Assembly: GCF_030813495.1 (NCBI RefSeq) | Contig: NZ_JAUSUI010000006.1 | Location: 372,001-436,000, forward strand | Reading direction: 5' to 3' | Length of the DNA stretch: 64,000 nucleotides | DNA from: Ancylobacter polymorphus | GTDB taxonomy: Bacteria; Pseudomonadota; Alphaproteobacteria; Rhizobiales; Xanthobacteraceae | In this document: positions 17,917-26,886 of the stretch, in pieces | Numbering within the stretch: the first letter of the stretch is position 1 | Layout: the number at the start of each line of letters is the position of its first letter | Notes under the pieces: model-generated | The model's database searches: none | What the model saw: only the letters and a program-made list of their open reading frames with translations | Told to the model about the DNA's origin: nothing | Made by a program: the position numbers and the translations under genes

Positions 17917-19299
17917 TCAGGCCGCCAGCAGGTTCTCGCGCACGGCGTAGTCCAGCGTCTTGTCGAGCGCGCGGGTGAGGCGGTCGAACAATTCGTCGAT
18001 CTCCGCCGGGGAGATGACCAGCGGCGGGCAGATGGTGACCGCGTCGCCGAACACGTTGCGCAGGATCAGCCCTTCCTGCTGACAGAAGGCCACGCATTTG
18101 GCCGCCATGCCCAGCTTGGGGTCGAACTGGCGCTTGGTCTTCTTGTCCGCCACCAGCTCCACAGCGCCCACCAGCCCCTTGCCGCGCGCCTCGCCCACCA
18201 GCGGGTGGTCTTCCAGCGCGGCGCGGCGAGCGTCGAACTGCGGGATCTTCGCCCGCACCCGTTCGAAGATGCTCTCGCGCTCGTAGATTTCCAGCGTCTT
18301 CACCGCCACGGCGGCGGCCACGGGGTGGCCGGAATAGGTGTAGCCATGGCCGAAGCTGCCGAGCTTGCTGCTCTCGGTGAGCATCGCCTCATACATCAGT
18401 TCGGGCACCATCACCGCGCCGATCGGCTGGTAGGCCGAGGACAGAGCCTTGGCGACGGAGATCGAGTCGGGCCGCATCTCCATCGCCTCGCTGCCAAAGG
18501 CGGTGCCGAGACGGCCGAAGCCGGTGATGACCTCGTCGCCGATGAAGAACACGTCGTACTTTTTCAGCACGGCCTGGATTTTCGGGTAGTAGGTCGCCGG
18601 CGGCACGATCACCCCGCCCGCGCCCATGACAGGCTCGGCGATGAAGGCGGCGACGGTCTCCGGTCCCTCGGCGATGATGAGGGCTTCGAGATCGGCGGCG
18701 AGGCGGGTGGCGAAGTCCGCCTCGCTCTCGCCGGGCTCGGCCAGACGATAGTGATGCGGCGCGGTGGTGTGCCGGATGCCGGCGATCGGCAGGTCGAAAT
18801 CATTATGGTTGCCGGCGAGGCCGGTCAGCGAGGCGGCGGCGATGGTCACGCCGTGATAGCCGCGCATGCGGGCGATGATCTTCTTCTTCTTCGGCCGACC
18901 AAGCGCATTGTTCATGTACCAGACGAGCTTCATCTGGGTGTCGTTGGCCTCGGAGCCGGACGAGGTGAAGAACACCTTGGAGATCGGCACGGGCGCGATC
19001 TCCTTCAGCTTTTCCGCCAGTTCGATCGCGGGGTCGTGGCTCTTGCCGCCGAAAATATGGGTGAAGGGCAGCTTGCGCATCTGCGTCGCTGCCGCCTCGA
19101 CCAGCTCTTCATTGCCGTAGCCGAGCGCCGTGCACCAGAGGCCGGCCATGCCTTCGAGATAGGGCTTGCCGTCGACATCGTGCACCCACACGCCCTTGCC
19201 TCGTTCCAGGATCAGCGGCCCGGTCTCGCGCACGGCGACAAGGTTGGTATAGGGATGGATCAGCGTCTCGACGTCGCGAGCCTGAAGATTGGTAAGCAT
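17917..19299 (-). CDS. Class III PLP-dependent aminotransferase (omega-aminotransferase)
   Basis: Aminotransferase of 460 aa with fold type I class III features: GYHGVTIAAASLTG, FIAEPVMGAGGVIVPP, FIGDEVITGFGRLGTAF and the PLP lysine in SVAKALSSAYQPIGAVMV. Members of this clade transfer amino groups from omega-amino acids or diamines to pyruvate; the exact substrate cannot be read from the sequence. It stands alone on the minus strand, facing the L,D-transpeptidase terminator. Confidence 0.9.
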   Translation of the reverse strand: MLTNLQARDVETLIHPYTNLVAVRETGPLILERGKGVWVHDVDGKPYLEGMAGLWCTALGYGNEELVEAAATQMRKLPFTHIFGGKSHDPAIELAEKLKEIAPVPISKVFFTSSGSEANDTQMKLVWYMNNALGRPKKKKIIARMRGYHGVTIAAASLTGLAGNHNDFDLPIAGIRHTTAPHHYRLAEPGESEADFATRLAADLEALIIAEGPETVAAFIAEPVMGAGGVIVPPATYYPKIQAVLKKYDVFFIGDEVITGFGRLGTAFGSEAMEMRPDSISVAKALSSAYQPIGAVMVPELMYEAMLTESSKLGSFGHGYTYSGHPVAAAVAVKTLEIYERESIFERVRAKIPQFDARRAALEDHPLVGEARGKGLVGAVELVADKKTKRQFDPKLGMAAKCVAFCQQEGLILRNVFGDAVTICPPLVISPAEIDELFDRLTRALDKTLDYAVRENLLAA

Positions 19300-19389
19300 G
19301 GCAGCTACTCCGCCGGCCGGGTGGAACCGACTCCACCCTAGAGCGGCGGCGGGCGCGCCGGAAGCGGGCCCTTGGTCGGAACCCCCGAC

Positions 19390-20748
19390 CTATTGACTTG
19401 TGCCGGGGTTTTCGACTGCGTTGGAGGCCGGCGGCGCCTCCTCATCCGCCCCTTCCGTAGCGTCCGCCGCGGCGGGCGCGTCCGGCTTGCGCGGCGGGCT
19501 CGGCACCTTGGCCGTCGCTTCGGCCACAGCCCATTGGCACAGCACCGCGCCGCTGCGCCGCTCGGCCCGATCCACGTGCAGATGCTGCTCGTGATAGCCG
19601 TCCGAGCCGGGCCCGAGGATGGTTGTGAAGTCGGCGCAGGCGCTGGCCTTGATCAATTCCTGGAAGGCGACGGGCATGGCCGCGTCGCTACTGCCGGGTA
19701 CCGGGGCGCCGATGACGAAACGCCGCCCGTCCTTCAGCACATAGCCCCGCGTGTCCATCGCATTGCCGCGCCCGTGCTCGCTGGTGCGGGCGCCGACAAC
19801 GCGGTTGCGCGGGCGGCATTGCTGCGAGCCGGCGACGAGCACTTTGTCGAGCGGCGCGCCGAGCGTCGCCACCGCCGGTTCGATTCCCTCGCGGACCCAG
19901 CGCGCCACGGCGGCGGCCATTTCGCAGCGCAGGGTCGCCGCTGGTTCCAGCGTCACCAGCCGCCCGTCCTTCATGCGGATGGCCGATAGCGAGACGCCCC
20001 GGTCGACGGTGCAGGCGGTGTTGGTGGCGGTCACCGCTACGGGCGTGAACACGCCGAGTGATTCGTTGGAGAGTTCCGGGCAGATGGTGGGCTCGGGCGT
20101 GCCGGCTGGCGGCTCGGGGGCGGCCGCCGGCGCGGCTGGCGCCGGCGGCGGCAGAGCGGCAAGGCGCGGCTCGGGAGACGGCGGGGGCAGGGGAACGGGA
20201 GCCGTCCCTAGGGCCGCCTCGTCGGTCGCCGCCTTCTCCACAGGCGGCTCGGGAGCGGCGGGTGGGGGGGCTGGGGTGGGCGGTGCCGCCGGCTCGGGTG
20301 TCGCCGCCGCTGTTTCGGCGGCGGCGGCGGATTCCGCCGGTGCGGCGCCCCGGCCGGGGCGGGGATCGCGCGGGGGTAGGGCGGGTGCCACCGCCACCGG
20401 GGTCACGGGCTCGGCGTCGTCAGACGGTACTCTCGTTTTCTTGCTCGTGTCGCCCTCGGCGGGCGTCGCCGACGGCTCGGCGGCGATGTCCTGCGGGCGC
20501 GGCGGCGGCAGGGGAATGGCCGCCGCCTTGGCCCGCGTCGCGTTGCGCGAGCGCGCCGGCCGGTCCGGCGCCACGCCGAGCCAGTCGCCCAACTGGCGAT
20601 TGACCGCCGTGCCGGCCTCGTCAATCGAGCGCTTGAGCTCCCGCACGGGCTCGGCAGCAAGCGGCGCGGCGCCGGAAGCCAGCAGCGCGAGCCCGGCAAT
20701 GCCGGACAGGGCGCTGCGGTGGGCGGATGGGAGCCGGGGAAAATCCAT
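19390..20748 (-). CDS. Extensin-like family protein, secreted, proline-rich
   Basis: Protein of 452 aa. It has a signal peptide at the N-terminus (SALSGIAGLALLASGAAPLAAEP), a long proline/alanine-rich low-complexity linker (about residues 70-240), then an extensin-like C-terminal domain with conserved cysteines (TICPEL, NTACTVD, LRCEMA, QQCRPR, SACADF, VLCQWA), SEHGRGNAMD and YHEQHLHVD. The HGxGxAxD and HxHxD motifs resemble LAS/VanY-type zinc peptidases. The start at 20748 is chosen because it opens the signal peptide; the frame extends to 20952. Confidence 0.85.
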   Translation of the reverse strand: MDFPRLPSAHRSALSGIAGLALLASGAAPLAAEPVRELKRSIDEAGTAVNRQLGDWLGVAPDRPARSRNATRAKAAAIPLPPPRPQDIAAEPSATPAEGDTSKKTRVPSDDAEPVTPVAVAPALPPRDPRPGRGAAPAESAAAAETAAATPEPAAPPTPAPPPAAPEPPVEKAATDEAALGTAPVPLPPPSPEPRLAALPPPAPAAPAAAPEPPAGTPEPTICPELSNESLGVFTPVAVTATNTACTVDRGVSLSAIRMKDGRLVTLEPAATLRCEMAAAVARWVREGIEPAVATLGAPLDKVLVAGSQQCRPRNRVVGARTSEHGRGNAMDTRGYVLKDGRRFVIGAPVPGSSDAAMPVAFQELIKASACADFTTILGPGSDGYHEQHLHVDRAERRSGAVLCQWAVAEATAKVPSPPRKPDAPAAADATEGADEEAPPASNAVENPGTSQ

Positions 20749-20805
20749 GCTATCAGGCCTCCATTGCCGGCTTGCCTGCCCGGACGAACTGGATTGCGAC
20801 AGACT

Positions 20806-21534
20806 GTGAACGCTCCTCGCGCCATTCTGTTCGACAAGGATGGTACTCTTGTCGACTTCGACCACACCTGGGGACCTGCCGCCGGTGCGGTGATGCGGCG
20901 TCTGGCCGGCGACGAGGGCCCGACGCTGGCACGGCTGTTTGACGCCAGCCATTATGTCGCCGAGGAGCGGCGCTTCCTGCAGACCTCGCCGCTCATCGCC
21001 GGGTCCTCACGCCAATATGGGCCGCTCTGGGCCGACATCCTGGCGCGGGCAGCCGATGCCGCCTTCTATGAACAGGTCGATCATCTGTTCTGCGAGGAAG
21101 GCGCGCGCTACCTCACCCCCATCGGCCGGCCGGCCGAAACACTGGCGCGGCTGCACGCGGTGGGGCTGCCGCTCGGCATCGCCACCAATGACGCGGAGCC
21201 GAATGCGCGGCTGCAGGCCGACCGGCTCGGCCTCTCGCCCTATCTCAGCGCGGTGTATGGGCATGATTCGGGTTATGGCTCGAAGCCGAACCCCGGCATG
21301 ATCGATGCCTTCGCCGCGCTCACCGGCCTGCCGGCGTCCGCCATCGCGCTGGTCGGCGACACCCGGCACGATCTTGAAACCGCGCGGGCGGCGGGGGCGA
21401 TGGCGATCCTTGTGCGCTGCGGACCCGCGCCGGTGGACGACTTCGCGCATGAGGCCGATCTCGTGGTGGATTCGGTGGAGGAACTGGCCGCGCTGATCCT
21501 CGGTGCGGACGCTGGCCAGCCGGCGGTGGCCTGA
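20806..21534 (+). CDS. HAD family hydrolase (phosphoglycolate phosphatase-like)
   Basis: Haloacid-dehalogenase phosphatase of 242 aa. Motif I is ILFDKDGTLVDFD (nucleophile Asp and acid/base Asp in DKDGT), motif II is near GIATNDAE, the lysine region is YGSKPNPGM and motif III/IV is ALVGDTRHDLETA. The helical cap between motifs I and II is of the PGP/Gph type. The GTG at 20806 is the closest start to motif I; the open frame continues upstream into the extensin promoter region, so the start is uncertain. Confidence 0.85.
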   Translation: MNAPRAILFDKDGTLVDFDHTWGPAAGAVMRRLAGDEGPTLARLFDASHYVAEERRFLQTSPLIAGSSRQYGPLWADILARAADAAFYEQVDHLFCEEGARYLTPIGRPAETLARLHAVGLPLGIATNDAEPNARLQADRLGLSPYLSAVYGHDSGYGSKPNPGMIDAFAALTGLPASAIALVGDTRHDLETARAAGAMAILVRCGPAPVDDFAHEADLVVDSVEELAALILGADAGQPAVA

Positions 21535-21556
21535 GACGGGCGGGGGAGGGGCAGCA

Positions 21557-22342
21557 ATGATCCGCCGGAGGCTCTACATCGAGGAACGCATGTCGCGGCT
21601 CGCCGTATGGAGCCTGCGCACCGCCATCTTCGCCTTTCCCGTCACCTTCATCGGCGCCGCGCTGTTCGCCACCGAGACGCTGGATTTCCGCAGCGCGCTC
21701 TACACCGTGCTGGCCGGCGTCGCGGTGGCGGTGCTAGCGTTGATGCTGGCCCTGGCGGGCTTCGTGGTGATCTGGAATGACGGGCTGAAAGGGCTGTGGC
21801 GGGTGATCGGAGCGGCGGCGCTGGCGCTGGTGCTCATCATGCCGACGGCGACGCTCGCCGCGCTCGGCATGGGCGTACGCAACTTGCCCGACGTGACCAC
21901 CGATACGGAAGACCCGCCATCCTTCGTCACCCTTGGCGCGGTTCGCTCGCGCACCGCCAACAGCCTCGCCTATCCCGGCGACCGTCTGGCGGCGCTGCAG
22001 CTCGACCTGTATCCCGGCATCAAGCCGATGAGCTTCGAGGCGCCGCCGGACGAGATCTTCCGCGGCCTGCTGGCGCTGGTGAAGCGGCACAAATGGCTGG
22101 TGGTCGAGGCGGTGCCGCCGCGTGACGGGCGCGACGGGCGGCTGGAAGCGGTGGCGCGCAGCCTGCCCTTTGGCCTGCGCGACGATCTCGTCATCCGCGT
22201 TCGCCCCATCGCCACGGGCACGCGGGTGGATATCCGCTCCACCGCGCGCAGCGGCGATGCCGATTTCGGTTCCAATGCAAGGCGCATTTCCCAGCTCTTC
22301 GCCGAACTGGCCGACCAGCAGGGCCGCCCGCTGCGCCGCTGA
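21557..22342 (+). CDS. DUF1499 domain-containing membrane protein
   Basis: Protein of 261 aa, function unknown. It has three hydrophobic segments in the first half (about residues 15-35, 45-70 and 80-105) followed by a soluble DUF1499 domain (from DLYPGIKPMSFEAPP to SNARRISQLFAEL) with the typical WLVVEAVPPRDGRDGRLEAV and VRPIATGTRVDIRS blocks. The ATG at 21557 is preceded by GGGGGAGGGG. It is 22 bp after the HAD gene, so probably cotranscribed. Confidence 0.8.
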   Translation: MIRRRLYIEERMSRLAVWSLRTAIFAFPVTFIGAALFATETLDFRSALYTVLAGVAVAVLALMLALAGFVVIWNDGLKGLWRVIGAAALALVLIMPTATLAALGMGVRNLPDVTTDTEDPPSFVTLGAVRSRTANSLAYPGDRLAALQLDLYPGIKPMSFEAPPDEIFRGLLALVKRHKWLVVEAVPPRDGRDGRLEAVARSLPFGLRDDLVIRVRPIATGTRVDIRSTARSGDADFGSNARRISQLFAELADQQGRPLRR

Positions 22343-22354
22343 CGCCTTGGCGGC

Positions 22355-23266
22355 TCAGGGCAGGCGGTAGAGGCCGGCGAGCACGGCGGGGCCGTCGGTG
22401 AGCACGTCGCCGCGCTCCACCAGATCTTCGAGATGCGCCAGGGTGGAGAGCCCGGCCGCGCCGGCGAGGCGGGGGTCGAGGCCGAAATAGATCGCCCGTA
22501 CAATGTCCGGTATCCTGCGCGGGCCCCGCTCCAGCGCCCGCATTATCGCGGTTTCGCGCGCCAGCCGGTGGCGCAGGAAGCGCTCGACGAAGGCCGGCCC
22601 CTGGGTAATCACACCACCATGGCCGGGGAAATAGAGCGTCTCCGGCCGCTGCCCGAGCCGGCGCAGCGACTGCATATAGTCGTTCATCGACCCGTCCGGC
22701 GGCGCCACCACCGTGGTCGACCAGCCCATCACATGATCGCCGACGAAGATCGCCCCGGCTTCTTCCAGCACGAAGGCCATGTGATTGGCGGTGTGGCCGG
22801 GCGTCGCCAGTGCCGCGAGCGTCCAGCCGGCGCCCTCCACCCGGGCGCCGTCGGCCAGCGCGACATCGGGGAGAAAGCCACGGTCGCCGGCGGAATCGAG
22901 CGTGTTGACTTCCTGAGCGTGCAGCGGCCGGGCGGCGCGGTGGGGGCCCTCGCCGTAGGTCGGGGCGCCGGTTGCCGCCTTCAGAGCCGCCAGCGCGCCG
23001 CTATGGTCGCGATGGGTGTGGGTGAGAAAGAGATGCGTCACCGTCTCCGCCTCCACCGCCGCCAGCACGGCAGCGATATGCGAGGCGTCGTCCGGGCCGG
23101 GGTCGATGATCGCCACCTCGCCGCGCCCGACGATATAGGTGCAGGTGCCGGTGAAGGTGAAAGGCCCGGGATTGGGTGCGAGCACCCGGCGCACGCCCGG
23201 CGCCACCTCCTCCACGACCCCCGGCACGGCGGTGAAGCGCCGCTCGAAGGGAATGTCATCCGCCAT
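22355..23266 (-). CDS. MBL-fold metallo-hydrolase (LACTB2-like)
   Basis: Metallo-beta-lactamase-fold hydrolase of 303 aa. The zinc motif HTHRDHSG is at about residues 88-95, the downstream histidine is in ATPGHTANHMA and the Asp in GDHVMGWS. The C-terminal segment (MRALERGPRRIPDIVRAIYFG) is the winged-helix extension of LACTB2/BLACT proteins. The ATG at 23266 has GGAGG upstream. The substrate is unknown; relatives include RNA- or thioester-hydrolysing enzymes. Confidence 0.87.
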   Translation of the reverse strand: MADDIPFERRFTAVPGVVEEVAPGVRRVLAPNPGPFTFTGTCTYIVGRGEVAIIDPGPDDASHIAAVLAAVEAETVTHLFLTHTHRDHSGALAALKAATGAPTYGEGPHRAARPLHAQEVNTLDSAGDRGFLPDVALADGARVEGAGWTLAALATPGHTANHMAFVLEEAGAIFVGDHVMGWSTTVVAPPDGSMNDYMQSLRRLGQRPETLYFPGHGGVITQGPAFVERFLRHRLARETAIMRALERGPRRIPDIVRAIYFGLDPRLAGAAGLSTLAHLEDLVERGDVLTDGPAVLAGLYRLP

Positions 23267-23373
23267 CAAGGCCTCCGGCTTGCGCGTTCGTGCGGTCCGG
23301 GCATGGCGTTTGCACGCCAGCGCCGGCACGTCTATTCAGCTACTGCGCGGACTGCCTATCGCAAGGGTGAGGG

Positions 23374-23988
23374 ATGGACAAACTGCTCGACGGCTATCAC
23401 CGCTTCCGTGCCACCGGCTGGCCGGAGCGCAAGGCGCTTTTTGAACGGCTGGCGGCTCTGGGGCAGAAGCCGCAGACCCTCGTCATCGCCTGTTCCGACA
23501 GCCGCGTCGACCCGTCCATGATCTTCGACGCCGGGCCGGGCGAGTTGTTCGTCGTGCGCAACGTCGCCAATCTGGTGCCGGCCTATTCGACGCCGGACCA
23601 CCAGCACCATGGCACCAGCGCCGCCATCGAATTCGCCGTGCGCGTGCTTGAGGTGCGGGAGATCGTCGTGCTCGGCCATGCGCTGTGCGGCGGCGCCGGC
23701 GCGTTGATCGACGGTGCTCCTCCCCAGGCGCAGGACTTCCTGCCGGATTGGATTCGCATCGGCGCGCCGGCGCGCGACATCGCTCTCAATCTCAGCGACG
23801 ATCCGGCCGAGCGGCGCACCATTGTCGAGTATCAGTGCGTCAAGCTGTCCCTGCGTAATCTCGCGACCTTCCCCTGGGTGCGGGAGCGGCTCGAGGATGG
23901 CCGGCTGGCTCTGCAAGGCGCTTATTTCGCCGTCGCCACCGGCGTCCTGGAGCGGCTGGGTCCGGACGGCACCTTCGCCCCCGCCTGA
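23374..23988 (+). CDS. Beta-class carbonic anhydrase
   Basis: Zinc enzyme of 204 aa interconverting CO2 and bicarbonate. Zinc ligands and partner residues are visible: Cys and Asp-Arg in VIACSDSRVDP, then His and Cys in VLGHALCGGAGA. The FVVRNVANLVP and ASAIEFAV-like blocks match the beta class. It is divergent from the MBL gene. Confidence 0.92.
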   Translation: MDKLLDGYHRFRATGWPERKALFERLAALGQKPQTLVIACSDSRVDPSMIFDAGPGELFVVRNVANLVPAYSTPDHQHHGTSAAIEFAVRVLEVREIVVLGHALCGGAGALIDGAPPQAQDFLPDWIRIGAPARDIALNLSDDPAERRTIVEYQCVKLSLRNLATFPWVRERLEDGRLALQGAYFAVATGVLERLGPDGTFAPA

Positions 23989-24086
23989 TACTTTCGGTTG
24001 AGACGCCCGGAACTTCCACTTCGTACCCGCGTTTGGCGCTCGACCGGCGATGCTGGTCCATCAGCCAAAAGGCGGGAGGACGTGCC

Positions 24087-24632
24087 GTGGGACTGCTCTC
24101 AAAAGATATCAGGTCGCTTGACGACCTTCTGATCCAGGGGCTCGGCGAGCTTCTCTACACCGAGCGCCGGATCGCCAAGACGCTCGCGGCGCTGGCCGGC
24201 AAGGTTTCCGATCCGGCGCTGCGCCGCGATCTCGAAGACGGCCTTGCCGCGAGTAACGGCAATATTGTGCAGATCGAGGAAGTCTGCCGCCGCCGCGACT
24301 GCCGCCCGCATGTCGCGGAATCCCCGGCGATCGACGGCATCTTCATCAGCGCGGAAGAGCTGGCCGGCGAGATTGACGACGACCATGTGCTCGACATCGC
24401 CATCGCCGGCGCGGTGCAGGCCGCTGCGGCCTATACCGCCGCGCGCTATGCCGGCCTCATCACCAGCCTCGTGGGCGTCGGCCGGACGGATTGCTGCCGC
24501 CTGCTGCAGGCAGGGCTGGTCCATCACCAGCGCGTCGCCGACATGCTGCGCCTGCTCGCCGAGAAGCGCCTCAATCCCCGCGCGCTGAGCCGTGGCGGGC
24601 GCGGGCCGATACCGGTGGCGATTGCCAGCTGA
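24087..24632 (+). CDS. DUF892 / YciE-YciF-type ferritin-like protein
   Basis: Helical bundle protein of 181 aa. SLDDLLIQGLGELLYTERRI is the characteristic DUF892 start (SLxDLfxxxLxdlyxaExQl). Ferritin-like glutamates and histidines occur at intervals (YTERR, DLEDGL, VQIEEV, HHQRVAD). Such proteins are linked to stress responses but have no established reaction. GTG at 24087 is used because GGGAGGA precedes it. Convergent with the amidoligase 22 bp away. Confidence 0.75.
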   Translation: MGLLSKDIRSLDDLLIQGLGELLYTERRIAKTLAALAGKVSDPALRRDLEDGLAASNGNIVQIEEVCRRRDCRPHVAESPAIDGIFISAEELAGEIDDDHVLDIAIAGAVQAAAAYTAARYAGLITSLVGVGRTDCCRLLQAGLVHHQRVADMLRLLAEKRLNPRALSRGGRGPIPVAIAS

Positions 24633-24654
24633 ACGGAACAGAGCTGCCGCCAGC

Positions 24655-25560
24655 CTATCGAAGGGCCTGCCGGCACGCCTCGGCGAGCCGGCTGGGGTTA
24701 GCGGCCAGCGCCTCCACCGCCACCCAGCGATTCCAGTCGGCCGCCAGGCTCCAGCCCGGCCGGCCGACATAGGCGAGAGGCAGCCGGTAATGCAGCACGG
24801 CGCGCGGCTTCACCTTGCCGCTGATGCGATCCCCGATGGCCGGGAACAGCTCCAGGAACAGCGGCAGCAGATCGAGCGAGCGCTTGCGCGTCGGATTGGC
24901 CGCGACATAGTCGGCGCAAAGCGTGGCGAGGTCGGGCCGGTAGTCGGCTGAAATGACCCGCCTGACATAGTCAGCGGGGTAGGGCGGTGGCGCGTGGAAG
25001 CGCATCAGCCGGCTCGTCAGTGTCGCTTGGCGCAAGGCCGGTTCGCTCACCAGATAGGCCTGTAGCAGCCGCAGCAGCGTCCCGGCATCCGTGGCTTCCG
25101 GCATGACGTTGAAATGCAGGCCGAGCGAATCGGTGAATATCACCCCTTCGCCCCCCGCTCCCGCCGCGTGCAGCGCCTGAACCACACCATCCAATTCGCT
25201 GAGCCTCTCCACCGGCAATGGCCCGGTGATGAGTTCGCGCGGCACGAGCGGGCTCACCACCGCGCCGAGCCAGAGCGAGAGTGGCCCCAGTCGCCGGCCC
25301 GGGCCCTCGCGTCCGGGATGGACATGGCGCATATCGAGTTCGATGCCGAGGTTGCCGAGCCGTGAACCCGTGAGCCGAAAGGCGTGTGGGTCCTCCTTCT
25401 CCACCGTGCCCCCGATGAGGGCGCTGAGGCACTGCGCGGCGCCGCGCTCCGATAAGCGTGTGAATTCGATCTCGACGCCGACCAGCCGTGCGCGGCGGTC
25501 ACGGGTCAGCGGCGCGGGCAGGGGCTGAAAGGGCGGGCGTGGCGCGCTCACGCGCGGCAC
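24655..25560 (-). CDS. Putative amidoligase family protein
   Basis: Protein of 301 aa matching the amidoligase family of the glutamine-synthetase-like (COOH-NH2 ligase) superfamily. It opens with the strand LVGVEIEF, whose glutamates bind metal-ATP, followed by LGIELDMRHVHPG, the IFTDSLGLHFNVMPE block with another acidic/histidine set, and the YPADYVRRVISADYRPDLATLCADYV region. In described family members the gene is paired with a class I glutamine amidotransferase-like hydrolase; here no partner is present. The GTG at 25560 is tentative, with GTG 25551 also possible. The substrate is unknown. Confidence 0.7.
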   Translation of the reverse strand: MPRVSAPRPPFQPLPAPLTRDRRARLVGVEIEFTRLSERGAAQCLSALIGGTVEKEDPHAFRLTGSRLGNLGIELDMRHVHPGREGPGRRLGPLSLWLGAVVSPLVPRELITGPLPVERLSELDGVVQALHAAGAGGEGVIFTDSLGLHFNVMPEATDAGTLLRLLQAYLVSEPALRQATLTSRLMRFHAPPPYPADYVRRVISADYRPDLATLCADYVAANPTRKRSLDLLPLFLELFPAIGDRISGKVKPRAVLHYRLPLAYVGRPGWSLAADWNRWVAVEALAANPSRLAEACRQALR

Positions 25561-25983
25561 CGGGGCAGTTGGCTCATCAGCCGCATATGGGGAAGAACCG
25601 CGCCGTGTCCAGACGCTGCGGTGCTGCGTCCGAGGGGAGCCGCTCCGCGTCAGCTCCGGCGGACAGAAAACACCTTACGACATGTTAGGACCGCGCAAGC
25701 CCTGCGGCCCACCTTGGGGAAAGGGGCGACGTGCGGCCTCTTGGCCTCTTTGCTTCGCCGCGCCGCTTCCCATCGCCCGCATCAGAAAACCAGCCCATTC
25801 GTGCGCGCTTGACCCGCGTGGCCAAAGCGTTCACGAGGGCGGAAGGGGCGCGGGTGGTGAGGCGGCAGGGGCCTTGATGACCCCTTCTGGATGTCGCGAC
25901 CGGCGAGCAGGCTGTAGGTGCGCCAGTGGGGGGCGCTCCGCCTGATCTGCCAGCGTCCGCTTGGCTGCGAGGAGTCCCGCCAA
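25561..25983. other. 423-bp intergenic stretch, no gene recognised
   Basis: It lies between the amidoligase start and the small CDS at 25984, so promoters for both must be here. Short open frames occur on both strands but none has a convincing start, codon pattern or relative. An AT-richer patch near 25668-25690 is the likeliest promoter location. I looked for SRP RNA, tmRNA and 6S signatures and saw none. Confidence 0.5.
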
Positions 25984-26220
25984 ATGTCCACCACCTATTA
26001 TGTCGTGCTGTCCTTCGTCGCCAACGAGGAAGGCGACCTCATCCCCGAAGAGCCGCGCGAGGCGCAGAGCCGGGGGCAGGCGGAAGCCATGGCACGCGCG
26101 CTCAAGGGCCAGAAGGCGGGCGTGGTCGCTTTTTCACGGACGGGGGACCCGAACCTCGGGGATTTCCAGCCGGCGGTCGAGATCGTGCGTTACGGCCACG
26201 TACCGGACGACCTTGAATAA
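25984..26220 (+). CDS. Small conserved hypothetical protein
   Basis: Protein of 78 aa with an even, non-repetitive composition (TTYYVVLSFVANEEGDLIPE at the start, VEIVRYGHVPDDLE at the end). The ATG at 25984 has GAGGAG upstream and gives a compact domain; the open frame continues to 25918. It looks like a small alpha/beta protein of unknown function. Confidence 0.65.
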   Translation: MSTTYYVVLSFVANEEGDLIPEEPREAQSRGQAEAMARALKGQKAGVVAFSRTGDPNLGDFQPAVEIVRYGHVPDDLE

Positions 26221-26278
26221 CGGCTTAGGTCTGTCGGCGCCCTTGTGAGCGCATCTCTCAGGGCCCTGGTGCGCCCAT

Positions 26279-26306
26279 GTCCCAAGACATTGATAAGTCT
26301 TGGGAC
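26279..26306. repeat. Inverted repeat downstream of tRNA-Pro
   Basis: Perfect 10-bp arms GTCCCAAGAC (26279-26288) and GTCTTGGGAC (26297-26306) with an 8-base loop, just beyond the 3' end of the minus-strand tRNA-Pro gene. No T-tract follows on either strand, so termination or 3' processing is only a guess. Confidence 0.6.
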
Positions 26307-26310
26307 CGCG

Positions 26311-26387
26311 TGGTCGGAGTGGCAGGATTTGAACCTGCGACCCCCTCGTCCCGAACGAGGTGCGCTACCAGGCTGCGCTACACTCCG
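26311..26387 (-). tRNA. tRNA-Pro (anticodon CGG)
   Basis: A 77-base cloverleaf on the minus strand: acceptor CGGAGTG pairs with CACTCCG, D-loop GCGCAGCCTGGTAGCGC, anticodon stem CCTCG/CGAGG around loop TTCGGGA (anticodon CGG), T-loop GGTTCAAATCC and an encoded CCA at 26313-26311. Confidence 0.97.
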
Positions 26388-26562
26388 CCGCGGCGCGCAG
26401 CCTGTAACATGGCAATGAGCCGCCCGGCAAGGGCCCCACCACCACTTGCGCAGCGAGCAGTGGATAAGCCTGTTGTGGCCGGCGGATGCGTCGAGGTTGA
26501 AAGCCGCGTCAAGCTGTGGCTATGTCCGCCCCCACGGAACGCGCCGATAGCGGTGCGACCAT

Positions 26563-26637
26563 TGGGGCGTCGCCAAGCGGTAAGGCAGGGGATTTTGATT
26601 CCCCCATGCGGAGGTTCGAATCCTCCCGCCCCAGCCA
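26563..26637 (+). tRNA. tRNA-Gln (anticodon TTG)
   Basis: A 75-base cloverleaf: acceptor TGGGGCG pairs with CGCCCCA, D-arm GCCAAGCGGTAAGGC, anticodon stem GGGGA/TCCCC around TTTTGAT (anticodon TTG), T-arm GGAGGTTCGAATCCTCC, then GCCA with an encoded CCA. A compact SPFH mini-operon starts about 150 bp downstream. Confidence 0.97.
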
Positions 26638-26784
26638 AAAATCTGTTTAAAATCAAGGCGCTGCATTCTCGGCGCGGTCGACATTCACGATCAGCACGCT
26701 CGCCGATCCCGGTTCCCCCACCATGTTCCGCCGAGCCGAAGCCGCCGACGCACTCTGCATCGCTATGCCGATCTAGGTCTAACG

Positions 26785-26886
26785 ATGGCGGCCCTTACCT
26801 TCATTGGCGCCCGCGTGGTAGCCCTGCTGATCGCCCGTGGTCTTACGTCATGGTTCGACCCCAAGCGTAAAGGAGAAACCGAATGA
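26785..26886 (+). CDS. 33-aa small membrane-like ORF, first of the SPFH mini-operon
   Basis: Short frame reading MAALTFIGARVVALLIARGL and ending in a basic/acidic tail (FDPKRKGETE). The first 20 residues could form one membrane helix. Its stop overlaps the ATG of the SPFH gene as ATGA, and the SPFH gene's AAAGGAG lies within it, which argues for a real, coupled gene. No strong Shine-Dalgarno sequence precedes its own start, and no family is recognised. Confidence 0.4.
   Translation: MAALTFIGARVVALLIARGLTSWFDPKRKGETE

Noticed and set aside
19332-19345. Another copy of the 7351-7467 palindromic element
   Set aside because: TAGAGC-like text occurs at 19340, 48028 and 59928, but without the opposite arm or inner hairpins.
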